Assembly: GCA_900754495.1 (NCBI GenBank)
Contig: CAAEDC010000071.1
Span: 1 to 19,294 of the forward strand
Reading direction: 5' to 3'
From: Eggerthellaceae bacterium
Lineage (GTDB): Bacteria; Actinomycetota; Coriobacteriia; Coriobacteriales; Eggerthellaceae
Length of the DNA stretch: 19,294 nt
A model generated the notes under the pieces. It did not search any database. It was not told where the DNA came from and saw only the letters and a program-made list of their open reading frames with translations. This document shows, piece after piece, positions 1 to 6,420 of this stretch (its first letter is position 1; every line of letters begins with the position of its first letter). The position numbers and the translations under genes were made by a program.

Positions 1-1651
1 TGTGGCTGATGTGGGTCTTCGCGGTGCTCTTGGAGATGCAGAGCTTCTCCTGGATGAACGCGGCGTTGTGGCCCTTTGCCAAGAGGAACATGACCTCGGT
101 CTCGCGGCGCGAGAGCAGGTAGCGGTTGGCGATCTCCTCGCACTGCGTGCGGAAGCGCCCGCGCACCTTGGCGCGCTCCTCGTCGCTCGCCTCGTCTTTG
201 GGCAGCTCGGCTGCCTCCTGGGCTTCGGATCCCGGCTCCGCCCAGCCGATGACCGCCGTGTCGTAGGCTATGGATCCGCCCGCCGGGGCGCCGGCGGTTC
301 CCGAGACGGGCACGAAGACGCCCGCAGCGTCCAAGCCGACGCTCCATGCGGGGCGGGGCCGGCTTTGCAGGATGGCCTTCGCCTGATCGATCTCCTTGTT
401 GAACTCGGCGATCGGGGCGCCGTCCTCGCCCGTGTGCGGCAGGATGATGCGTTTGATGTCGCGCACGCGCGGAAGCAGCGCCATCGCGAACATCAGCGAG
501 ATGAGCAGGACGACCACGAGGCTGCCTTCGCCGAAGGGGAGCCAGCCGGTGGAGGAGGGGTTCTCGACCAGGTACACGCCGAGGATCGTCCCGATGGCGA
601 TCGCGGTCGATCCGATGCCGAACATGCAGATGGGCGAGAGCCTGAACTCCTGGGCGAGCTGGCCCAAAAGCGCCCACATCAACGATCCCAGGCACAAAAA
701 GCCCGTCAGCAGCAGCAGCGACGGGATGAGCTCGGCGCTCTCCTGGAACCACGGCAGGAACAGCAACGTGAACGCCACGAAGGGGATGAGCGGGCGGAAC
801 AGGAAGTCCCAATGGCTGCGCTTGTCGATCGAGAACGCCACCACCATCAGCACGATCGCGGCGGTGCCGCCGGCGAAAAGGGCGATGAGCTGGACGGTGG
901 GATCGACGGAGGGCAGGATCCTCGTCAGCCCGACGTCCTTCAGGACGCCCAGCGTGATGCCGAACAGAAGGATCGGGATGCTGAAGCGCAGCATGAAGGT
1001 GACCTTGCGGATCGGCAGCGGGTTGAAGATCGGCACCGCATGGCGCAGCGCGTAGCTGATGGGCGTGAGCTTCCAGAGCAGGGGCAGCTCGAACAACGGG
1101 AGCACGCAGGCGATGACGCCCACGAACGGCCAGGGCAGCACGTGGATGACGAGCGAGTACAGAAGCGTGGCGAACACGACGGCCACGACCGAGTTGAGCA
1201 CGATCGAGGCGGTGTTGTAGCGCGCGTACGCGGTGCCCCACAGCATGGTGAACAGACCCGAGCCGATGCCGCACAGGGCGCCGCCGACGATGAACACGCC
1301 GTCGGCTTGGCCGGTGAGGTGCGAGATGAGGGCGACGGCGGTCCCGACGACCGAGAAACCGGCCGCCAGGATCATGGCGGGGCGGTCGGTGTAGAAGCGC
1401 AGCAGCTTCTGGTCGGTGATGGACGTGAACAGCGTCAGGATGGCGAACGCCACGACGGCGACGAGGAAGAAGGGGCAAAACGTCATCGCGTCTCGCACGC
1501 CCGAGAAGGTGAGCTCGGAGTTGAACAGGACGCAGTACGTCCACGCGAGGTGGATGCCGAAGCCGAATGCCAGCGTGCCCAGCTCCCCCTGGGTGCCACG
1601 CTCGTTTCCGTCATCGACGGTGATGCTGATACGCGGGAAAGAAAACGCCAT
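1..1651 (-). CDS. Membrane-bound LuxR-family transcriptional regulator (3' end cut by window edge)
   Basis: Reading the minus strand from the ATG at 1651 gives 550 residues with no stop before the edge. The first ~400 residues are about twelve hydrophobic segments separated by short charged loops, like a transporter fold. A soluble linker follows. The visible C-terminus, from residue 513 (LSRRETEVMFLLAKG, then ISKSTAKTHISH), is a GerE/LuxR helix-turn-helix, lacking only its last residues. An AGGAGGG ribosome site (complement of 1656-1662) sits five bases before the ATG and decides the start. Regulators with this layout are abundant in Eggerthellaceae and often sit beside oxidoreductase or transporter genes. 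It diverges from the MFS transporter at 2470, so control of that gene, and perhaps of the molybdenum-enzyme operon, in response to a small molecule sensed in the membrane is a reasonable inference. The ligand is unknown. Confidence 0.9.
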   Translation of the reverse strand, partial: MAFSFPRISITVDDGNERGTQGELGTLAFGFGIHLAWTYCVLFNSELTFSGVRDAMTFCPFFLVAVVAFAILTLFTSITDQKLLRFYTDRPAMILAAGFSVVGTAVALISHLTGQADGVFIVGGALCGIGSGLFTMLWGTAYARYNTASIVLNSVVAVVFATLLYSLVIHVLPWPFVGVIACVLPLFELPLLWKLTPISYALRHAVPIFNPLPIRKVTFMLRFSIPILLFGITLGVLKDVGLTRILPSVDPTVQLIALFAGGTAAIVLMVVAFSIDKRSHWDFLFRPLIPFVAFTLLFLPWFQESAELIPSLLLLTGFLCLGSLMWALLGQLAQEFRLSPICMFGIGSTAIAIGTILGVYLVENPSSTGWLPFGEGSLVVVLLISLMFAMALLPRVRDIKRIILPHTGEDGAPIAEFNKEIDQAKAILQSRPRPAWSVGLDAAGVFVPVSGTAGAPAGGSIAYDTAVIGWAEPGSEAQEAAELPKDEASDEERAKVRGRFRTQCEEIANRYLLSRRETEVMFLLAKGHNAAFIQEKLCISKSTAKTHISH

Positions 1652-2035
1652 CAAACCCTCCTGGCTATCATCCCGAAAGACCGATTAGCCCGAAAGCATC
1701 GGTCGCATGTTGGAAAAACGTCCACCCATCCTACCACGGAATCGTGAACAGTCAGAGGGCAAATTCATCCCTCGACCCGATAATTATCAGGTTAAACGAA
1801 AAACGGTTTATATACAACCGAGAATATCAACCCGAAATCGAGCGCGCCACAACTTCTTCAAGTCGGCCGGACGTCCCGCGCCCGCTCCTCGCACGCCGGG
1901 GCGGGAGGGGAGGAGCAGGCTCCAAGGCCGATCCTGAGCGTTGCATCGCTGCGTATGAGGTCAAATTGAGGGTTGCAAAATAGGCAAGCGTTTGAACTGG
2001 GGAAACAATAAGACGCTCAAACCGCTGTTTGATAA

Positions 2036-2054
2036 ATCAACCCGAGAGGTTGAT
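2036..2054 (+). promoter_or_regulatory. Perfect 7-bp inverted repeat (possible operator or leader hairpin)
   Basis: ATCAACC and GGTTGAT are separated by CGAGA. Just upstream, GCGTTTGA (1989 onward) and TCAAACCGC (2018 onward) form a further imperfect inverted repeat. The spacing suits either a dimeric regulator site or an RNA hairpin. Which one cannot be told from sequence alone. Confidence 0.4.
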
Positions 2055-2124
2055 GCCCGTGTGTGCGAAGGGTACTTCTGATATGACGACCGTTTGCCGC
2101 CGGTAAGGTACCGTTCATATGTGT

Positions 2125-2218
2125 TTCTTTTGCAAAGGCATGAGGTGCAGTGTGCCCACTGCACGCCTCGTGCGCGCGAAGCGGTGAGCCCGCGGCACGC
2201 CTTGCTTGTGCAAAAGAA
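2125..2218 (+). promoter_or_regulatory. Candidate structured leader RNA: three-way junction upstream of the MFS gene
   Basis: An outer stem pairs TTCTTTTGCA (2125-2134) with TGCAAAAGAA (2209-2218). It continues inward after one mismatch to 2140/2203 with one G-U pair. Inside are two hairpins: GTGCAGTG / CACTGCAC (2145-2152 with 2157-2164, loop TGCC), and CGTGC-GCGCG (from 2169) with CGCG-GCACG (to about 2199), with one bulge. No terminator follows directly. It matches no riboswitch I can name. Its position in a long leader suggests a cis-regulatory RNA, but transcription through it is not shown. Confidence 0.4.
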
Positions 2219-2303
2219 TCGCGAGAAAAGTGACAAGAGAATCAAGAAAGGAGGCAGCAGCGCAGTCGTTTCTTCTAGTTGGATGCGGCTTTCTGGAAGG
2301 GCT

Positions 2304-2342
2304 GCGGGAATCGTAGAGGGACGAAACCCGCTTTGGCGCCAA
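2304..2342 (+). promoter_or_regulatory. Hairpin with symmetric internal loop, followed by a 10-bp palindrome
   Basis: GCGGG (2304-2308) pairs with CCCGC (2327-2331). After an AA/AA internal loop, TCGT (2311-2314) pairs with ACGA (2321-2324), closing a six-base AGAGGG loop. Directly after it, TTGGCGCCAA (2333-2342) is a perfect palindrome. Both lie in the transporter leader. They could be RNA structure or a protein-binding site. Confidence 0.35.
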
Positions 2343-2400
2343 GCGCGCAACCCTGAGACTGACGCCCCAACATGGTCTTGCCACTGCGCAGATCTAAGGG

Positions 2401-2448
2401 AATTCGCGATCGGCTGAAACTTCATATATCGAGCCGATCAGATGAATT
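2401..2448 (+). promoter_or_regulatory. Inverted repeat just upstream of the transporter ribosome site
   Basis: GATCGGCT (2408-2415) and AGCCGATC (2432-2439) are perfect 8-bp arms around a 16-base loop. AATTC (2401-2405) and GAATT (2444-2448) add an outer stem. The AAAGGAGGG ribosome site begins about ten bases further on. A structure or bound protein here could control translation or late transcription of the transporter. Confidence 0.45.
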
Positions 2449-2469
2449 AATCCGTTAAAGGAGGGATTG

Positions 2470-4230
2470 ATGGACGGAAAAGAGTTCACCGTTTCCGAAG
2501 TCATCGACCGTGCTGGTATTTCCGGCCATACTTGGGTTGTGTTCGTGCTTCTCGCGTTCGCAATGATCTTCGACGGCTACGACTTCATGGTCGTCAACTC
2601 GACCAACTCTTACGTTGGTCCTACGTTCTTCGCTGATGCTATCGCCGCTGGCACCTACAGCAACGCCCTGACGGGCTCGCTGACCACCTGGGGCCTGCTG
2701 GGCATGGTTCTCGGCGGTGCTGTTGGTGGCATCATGTCCGACAAGTTCGGTCGTAAGAAGATGCTGACCATCGCCGTTATCTTCTACGGCGTCTTCACGC
2801 TGCCTCAGGCTTTCGCGCCGAACTATGAGTTCTTCTGCGCGTTCCGTCTGATCGCTGGTTTTGGTGTTGGTTCTTGTATCCCGGTTGTTACCACCGTGTT
2901 CTCCGAGAGCATGCCTTCCAAGCAGCGCGGCATCTTCGTTACGTTCGGCATGGCCTTCATGGTCGTCGGCTGGGTTCTCGCTGGCCTGATCGCCGCCCCG
3001 ATCTGCTCTGCTCCTGAGCCGATCATGGGTCTGGGCTTCCTGGCTCCCGAGATCACCCTCGTGAACGGCACCACCGCTGTTGAGAACTGGCGTCTGTGCT
3101 ACCTGATCGGCGCTATTCCGATCATCTACGGCATCATCCTGTTCTTCGCGATGCACGAGACCCCGCACTGGTATGCCAACAATGGCATGAAGGACAAGGC
3201 TTGCGACCGTCTGCATGAGATCGTTCAGGCTACGCGTCACGTTGACGCCAAGTTCGATCCCAACCTGCTGATCGTTCCGCCGAAGCCCGCCAAGACCGGC
3301 CCGGCCGCCCTGTTCTCCAGCAAGTTCATCATCGGCACCTGCGCCGTGTGGTCCGCTTACTTCGTCGGCCAGTTCTGCGTTTACGGCATGAACGCCTGGA
3401 TCCCCGCGTGGTTCCAGGGCAACGGCTTCACCGCTGCTGACTCCGTTAACCTGCAGACCTGGAACAACGTTGGCGCTATCCTCTCCAACGTGACCGTCGG
3501 CTTCGTGTCCGACGCCATCGGCCGTAAGCGCGCTCTGTGGATCGGCTGGGTTGCCTGCATCGTGGCTATCATCCTGTGCTCCGTCTGCGTGCCGATGTTC
3601 CCCGGCGCTGCTCCCGTTAACGGCGCTGCGCTGGCTGGCGGCTCCGCTGGCAACTTCATCCCCTGCCTGGTTCTGATGCTGATCTTCGGCTTCGCTCTGA
3701 ACTACACCATCACGGCTGTCCAGCCGCTGATGCCCGAGGCTTACCCGACCGCCCTGCGTAACACCGGTACCTCTTGGTGCCAGGCGTTCGCTCGCTTCGG
3801 CGGCTCCGGCTCCTCGATCGTTCTCGGCGCTGCTGCTGCTCTGCCCATGTTCCAGCACACCGTCAACGGCGCCACGGCCAACAACTGGTCGATGGTCGTG
3901 CTCGTGCTGATCATCCCGTTCGTTCTCGGCCTGATCTGCACGCTGCTGTTTGCGAAGAACACCGGTGGCAAGACGATGGACCAGATTCAGGAAGCCTTCG
4001 ACACCAACCCGCTGTCCGAGACCGACGGCAATGGTCGCTTCTGGATCATGATCATCGTGGTCGTCATCAACTTCATCGGCTGCATCGTTTGCCCGCTGGC
4101 CATCCCCGGCTTCTCCGCCACCTCGATGGCTCTGCCGATCATGCTCGTTGCTATGCTGCTCCCGTTCGCCTACTTCCTGATCTTCGGTATCCAGGGTCTG
4201 GGCAAGGAGAAGGCTGCTGGCGTCCAGTAG
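2470..4230 (+). CDS. MFS transporter, aromatic-acid:H+ symporter-like, with extra C-terminal helices
   Basis: The product is a 586-residue integral membrane protein. FDGYD at residues 34-38 in the first helix is the acidic signature of the AAHS (aromatic acid/H+ symport) branch of the major facilitator superfamily. The loop 2-3 signature appears as MSDKFGRKK (about residue 90), with its second-half echo SDAIGRKR (about 345). Family members usually have about 450 residues and twelve helices. This one has an extra loop near residues 175-200 and two further hydrophobic segments at the C-terminus (about 517-575), suggesting 14 helices. The ATG at 2470 lies four bases after AAAGGAGGG and is preferred to the TTG one codon earlier. 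Codons favour GTT, GCT, GGT and CGT, as in the molybdenum-enzyme operon, which suggests strong expression and a shared pathway. Substrate unknown; an aromatic acid is inference. Confidence 0.9.
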   Translation: MDGKEFTVSEVIDRAGISGHTWVVFVLLAFAMIFDGYDFMVVNSTNSYVGPTFFADAIAAGTYSNALTGSLTTWGLLGMVLGGAVGGIMSDKFGRKKMLTIAVIFYGVFTLPQAFAPNYEFFCAFRLIAGFGVGSCIPVVTTVFSESMPSKQRGIFVTFGMAFMVVGWVLAGLIAAPICSAPEPIMGLGFLAPEITLVNGTTAVENWRLCYLIGAIPIIYGIILFFAMHETPHWYANNGMKDKACDRLHEIVQATRHVDAKFDPNLLIVPPKPAKTGPAALFSSKFIIGTCAVWSAYFVGQFCVYGMNAWIPAWFQGNGFTAADSVNLQTWNNVGAILSNVTVGFVSDAIGRKRALWIGWVACIVAIILCSVCVPMFPGAAPVNGAALAGGSAGNFIPCLVLMLIFGFALNYTITAVQPLMPEAYPTALRNTGTSWCQAFARFGGSGSSIVLGAAAALPMFQHTVNGATANNWSMVVLVLIIPFVLGLICTLLFAKNTGGKTMDQIQEAFDTNPLSETDGNGRFWIMIIVVVINFIGCIVCPLAIPGFSATSMALPIMLVAMLLPFAYFLIFGIQGLGKEKAAGVQ

Positions 4231-4306
4231 TTCAAACTGCTTGAATGCTATGCGATCTTCCGCATAGACCTCGACATGATTCAGGGTTAGCCTGAGCAAG
4301 TTGAGA

Positions 4307-4337
4307 GGGGTCGATCCGAAAGGATCGGCCCCTTTTT
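4307..4337 (+). terminator. Rho-independent terminator of the MFS gene
   Basis: An 11-bp stem (GGGGTCGATCC with GGATCGGCCCC, one G-U pair) closes a GAAA tetraloop and is followed by TTTTT. It lies about 75 bases after the stop codon. Two smaller hairpins precede it: CTATGCG / CGCATAG (4248-4267) and TCAGG / CCTGA (4281-4295). Confidence 0.93.
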
Positions 4338-4504
4338 CTATGCTCGAAGGGCGTGGCGTGAGGATGCGGGCGAAGGTGAACCTTCAGTGCAGGGAGAAGA
4401 GCGAGCAGGGGATGACGCTGCATCCCATGTTGGAGCGCCTCCCGTGCGTAATGGAGATGCGCGATACGTGACACTAGCTCGCAGAAGGCAAGGCTTACGC
4501 ACGC
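4338..4504. other. Spacer between convergent terminators, nothing recognised
   Basis: This is the remainder of the 367-base gap between the convergent transporter and 258-residue genes. I see no ribosome site with a plausible frame, no repeat shared with the rest of the window, and no further hairpin of note. Confidence 0.5.
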
Positions 4505-4542
4505 AAAAGGAAAGGGGCGCCTTATCCGTAGATAGGCGCCCC
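4505..4542 (-). terminator. Rho-independent terminator of the minus-strand 258-residue gene
   Basis: On the minus strand, GGGGCGCC then TATC pairs with GATA then GGCGCCCC. The stem is 12 bp with one bulged base and a four-base loop, and is followed by TTTCCTTTT. It lies about 55 bases past the stop codon at 4598. On the plus strand the stem is followed only by TTCG, so it mainly acts leftward. Confidence 0.85.
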
Positions 4543-4597
4543 TTCGCGGTTCAGGGGGCAAGTGGCCTTTCGAAGCGGCCTTGCAAGAGAGATGAAA

Positions 4598-5374
4598 CTA
4601 GTCGTCCTTGGCGTTCTTGGAGCGGATGGCGTGGAGCGTCTTCTTGGCGGCTGCCAGGTTCTTCTCCTGCTCCTCCTTCTGCTTCTGCTCCTTGTCGCGG
4701 CGCTTCTTGTAGTGCGACTTGGGATTGTCGATCGGACGGCCGGTCGGCTTGAGGATCTTGACCAGGGGATGGTCCTCGGCGATCATCTGCTGGATTTGCT
4801 CGTAGGTAAATCCCTTGTTCTCGAAGATGCGGCCCTTCATGCGCTGCCAGAGGTTGCCGAGCTCGCGGTCCTCGCCCTCGCTCAGGCCCTTCCACTCCTC
4901 CTTGTAGCCGATGGCGACAAGGCACGCCACGGCGATGCGGAGCTTCTCGAGCTCGAGCACGTGCACCTCGTAGCAGGGGCCGTGGTCCTTGAACTTCTCG
5001 ACGCGGCGCACGCGCACCGATTTGCGGTTGTAGCTGACAAGCGTCTCCTCGACCAGGCTGTAGGGAGGCTCGTGATAGCTGCCGTACAGGTCCCACACCA
5101 TGCCCTCGATGTAGTAGTGATGCTCGATGACGTAGGTGTGCAGGCGGTACGTGAAGCGCTCGTACATGATGTCGTAGACCAGGGCGCGGTTGTCCGGCTT
5201 GATCTCGCCGACCTGGCCGCCCATGCGGCCGAAGATCTGCACGCGGTCCTTCTCGGACTTCCAGCCCTTCTTGCAGGCGAAATGCAAGAACAGATCGCCG
5301 TCTTCGTACCATGTGTCAAAATCCTCGTGACGCGCGAGCGCATCGACGGGGATGTACACCTTGTTGAATTTCAA
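4598..5374 (-). CDS. Hypothetical protein, 258 residues, lysine-rich C-terminal helix
   Basis: I recognise no family. The protein is soluble, with no signal peptide or membrane segment. The first ~190 residues mix short hydrophobic strands with many aromatic and charged residues. The last ~45 residues (from about 210) are a Lys/Gln/Glu-rich, probably helical tail that could bind nucleic acid or form a coiled coil. The start is a TTG at 5374, seven bases after AAGGGG; no ATG is nearby and the frame upstream offers nothing better. It stands alone, with a TATAAT box upstream and a strong terminator downstream. It sits between the transporter and the molybdenum-enzyme operon on the opposite strand, so it need not share their function. 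Confidence 0.8.
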   Translation of the reverse strand: MKFNKVYIPVDALARHEDFDTWYEDGDLFLHFACKKGWKSEKDRVQIFGRMGGQVGEIKPDNRALVYDIMYERFTYRLHTYVIEHHYYIEGMVWDLYGSYHEPPYSLVEETLVSYNRKSVRVRRVEKFKDHGPCYEVHVLELEKLRIAVACLVAIGYKEEWKGLSEGEDRELGNLWQRMKGRIFENKGFTYEQIQQMIAEDHPLVKILKPTGRPIDNPKSHYKKRRDKEQKQKEEQEKNLAAAKKTLHAIRSKNAKDD

Positions 5375-5419
5375 TCCCCAACCCCTTTGCTAGAAAAACG
5401 GTTAAAAGCGCATGCGGAG

Positions 5420-5425
5420 ATTATA
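5420..5425 (-). promoter_or_regulatory. -10 box (TATAAT) for the 258-residue gene
   Basis: The minus strand reads TATAAT about 45 bases before the TTG start. No good -35 hexamer is visible at the normal distance (GCAAGC at 17 bases), so the promoter may depend on other factors. Confidence 0.45.
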
Positions 5426-5844
5426 AGCCAAAGCGCCATCGCGCTTGCGCCGACACAAGGGGATTCTTGCTTTCGATAGGAAAAAACAAGCCGTAAAACC
5501 GGTCGTTAGAAGGCCGGAAACGATACGATCCGGACGTGCGGAATCAAGATTTGCGCGACTCTCGCGGCTGAAGACGCGGCACCGCACCGAATGGCGATAG
5601 TCATCGTGACTACGATCGTCGAACCGATATCCCGCAAAGTCCGAAAAGATTGAACCGATGGGATGATGCGCCGCCAAAACAATAGGCAAAACTGGAATTT
5701 GCACCATAGTGGCAGACAAGGACGAGACCTACCTGTTGAACTGGGCAAAAGGCAATTTCTCATTCTTTATGAAATGTAAAATCACCCTTTTGGGACGATG
5801 GGATGAGAGGTAAAATTATCCCTGTGATTCGATGCAGCGCTCAA

Positions 5845-5875
5845 GCGACCCTTTACACTGCTATTCAAGGGTCGC
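5845..5875 (+). promoter_or_regulatory. Perfect 9-bp inverted repeat (candidate operator) upstream of the operon
   Basis: GCGACCCTT (5845-5853) and AAGGGTCGC (5867-5875) flank a 13-base centre containing TACACTGCTATTC, which resembles a -10 element. With no T-tract it is not a terminator. A dimeric regulator site overlapping a promoter, or a leader hairpin, is more likely. Confidence 0.45.
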
Positions 5876-6019
5876 ACGGCCTGTCTGCGTATGCGCAAAC
5901 GAGCCGCTGCGCGCACCCTGGGGGTCATTCGCGCAACTGTAGATGACGCGCATGACATACATTAGTCGGCCGAGCGTGGTTGATCCGCGCTTCTGATTGA
6001 AGTGAAAGGAGGAAAGCAT

Positions 6020-6265
6020 ATGTGCTTCAGACCAGCAGATGCCGGCGGTGGTGCTCACAAGTGCCCCGAGTGCGGTAAGACCATTCAGGCGATGGGCGGT
6101 ATGAAATTGACCAAGTGCCCGTTCTGCAAGTGCGATCTTACGCCTTACATCAACGGCGAAAAGCCCATTCCTGGCGCGCCCGGCGCTCCTGGTGCCCCCG
6201 CGGCTCCTGGCGCACCCGGTGCCCCCGCGGCACCCGGCGCCCCGAAGCCTCCGGCGGCGAACTAG
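6020..6265 (+). CDS. Small zinc-ribbon protein with collagen-like Gly-Ala-Pro tail
   Basis: The product has 81 residues. It begins MCFRPADAGGG and carries CPEC (15-18) and CPFC (33-36, plus C38), spaced as a rubredoxin/zinc-ribbon knuckle pair that should bind one zinc or iron. Residues 51-75 are PGAP/PAAP repeats, giving an extended, flexible tail. There is no signal peptide. The ATG at 6020 follows AAAGGAGG by seven bases; a GTG six codons earlier overlaps that ribosome site and is rejected. It is the first gene of the operon, 155 bases before the molybdenum enzyme. A role in metal delivery, assembly or scaffolding is inference only. I believe similar MCFRP proteins occur in other Eggerthellaceae, but have not checked. 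Confidence 0.85.
   Translation: MCFRPADAGGGAHKCPECGKTIQAMGGMKLTKCPFCKCDLTPYINGEKPIPGAPGAPGAPAAPGAPGAPAAPGAPKPPAAN
6170..6244 (+). repeat. GC-rich in-gene repeat encoding Gly-Ala-Pro triplets
   Basis: The stretch encodes about eight G-A-P or A-A-P triplets. A larger unit, ending in each case with GCCCCCGCGGC, occurs twice. Such a tract is prone to slippage, so the tail length may differ between strains. Confidence 0.7.
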
Positions 6266-6313
6266 TCTTCGCAAGGTCTGCGCGGCATTCGGTGCCATAG
6301 GATGCTGCGAGCA

Positions 6314-6374
6314 GGCGTACAGGCTAACCCCCTGTTGCCGAAAGGACAAAGCGGAGATGCGCGAATCTTCGCGC
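6314..6374 (+). promoter_or_regulatory. Two leader hairpins between the zinc-ribbon and molybdenum-enzyme genes
   Basis: GGC..ACAGG (6314-6323) pairs with CCTGT.GCC (6331-6339) around a short loop. GCGCGAA (6359-6365) pairs perfectly with TTCGCGC (6368-6374). Neither is followed by a T-tract. They may stabilise or process the mRNA and set different levels for the two genes. I looked for a molybdenum-cofactor riboswitch and could not make the case. Confidence 0.35.
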
Positions 6375-6420
6375 GAAAGTTTCTACTGTACTGAGTGAAA
6401 CGTGTAGAAAGAAGGAAAAC

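Larger units (their letters stand above)
1652..2469. other. Long divergent intergenic region with many inverted repeats, no convincing gene
   Basis: About 820 bases lie between the divergent regulator and transporter starts. The part near 1775-1835 is AT-rich, with the palindrome GATAATTATC and the opposed TAAAC / GTTTA pair, and is the likeliest promoter zone. From about 1985 to 2450 come many inverted repeats, listed separately. Open frames here lack a ribosome site at their starts. An isolated AAAGGAGG at about 2246-2253 has no start codon at a usable distance. Confidence 0.6.
5375..6019. other. Divergent intergenic region upstream of the molybdenum-enzyme operon
   Basis: This 645-base stretch is less GC-rich than its neighbours and has no convincing gene. 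It holds the TATAAT box of the minus gene and an inverted repeat at 5845-5875. It also holds two similar short stretches, TGTAAAATCACCC (5775-5787) and GGTAAAATTATCCC (5809-5822), about 34 bases apart. These could be paired activator sites for the operon. I cannot place the plus-strand promoter with confidence. Confidence 0.5.

Noticed and set aside
2..1747. Plus-strand open frame opposite the LuxR regulator
   Set aside because: The minus strand reads twelve membrane segments plus an HTH. The plus frame is charged low-complexity sequence.
1961..2425. Overlapping small open frames in the leader on both strands
   Set aside because: No ribosome sites at their starts, and the region is dominated by inverted repeats.
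2455..4299. Minus-strand open frame of 614 codons opposite the MFS transporter
   Set aside because: Asp/Glu/His/Gln-rich antisense of a membrane protein gene; no start signal.
6266..6420. Molybdenum-cofactor riboswitch before the enzyme gene
   Set aside because: Two small hairpins are present, but I could not match the conserved Moco RNA elements, and the region lies inside an operon.
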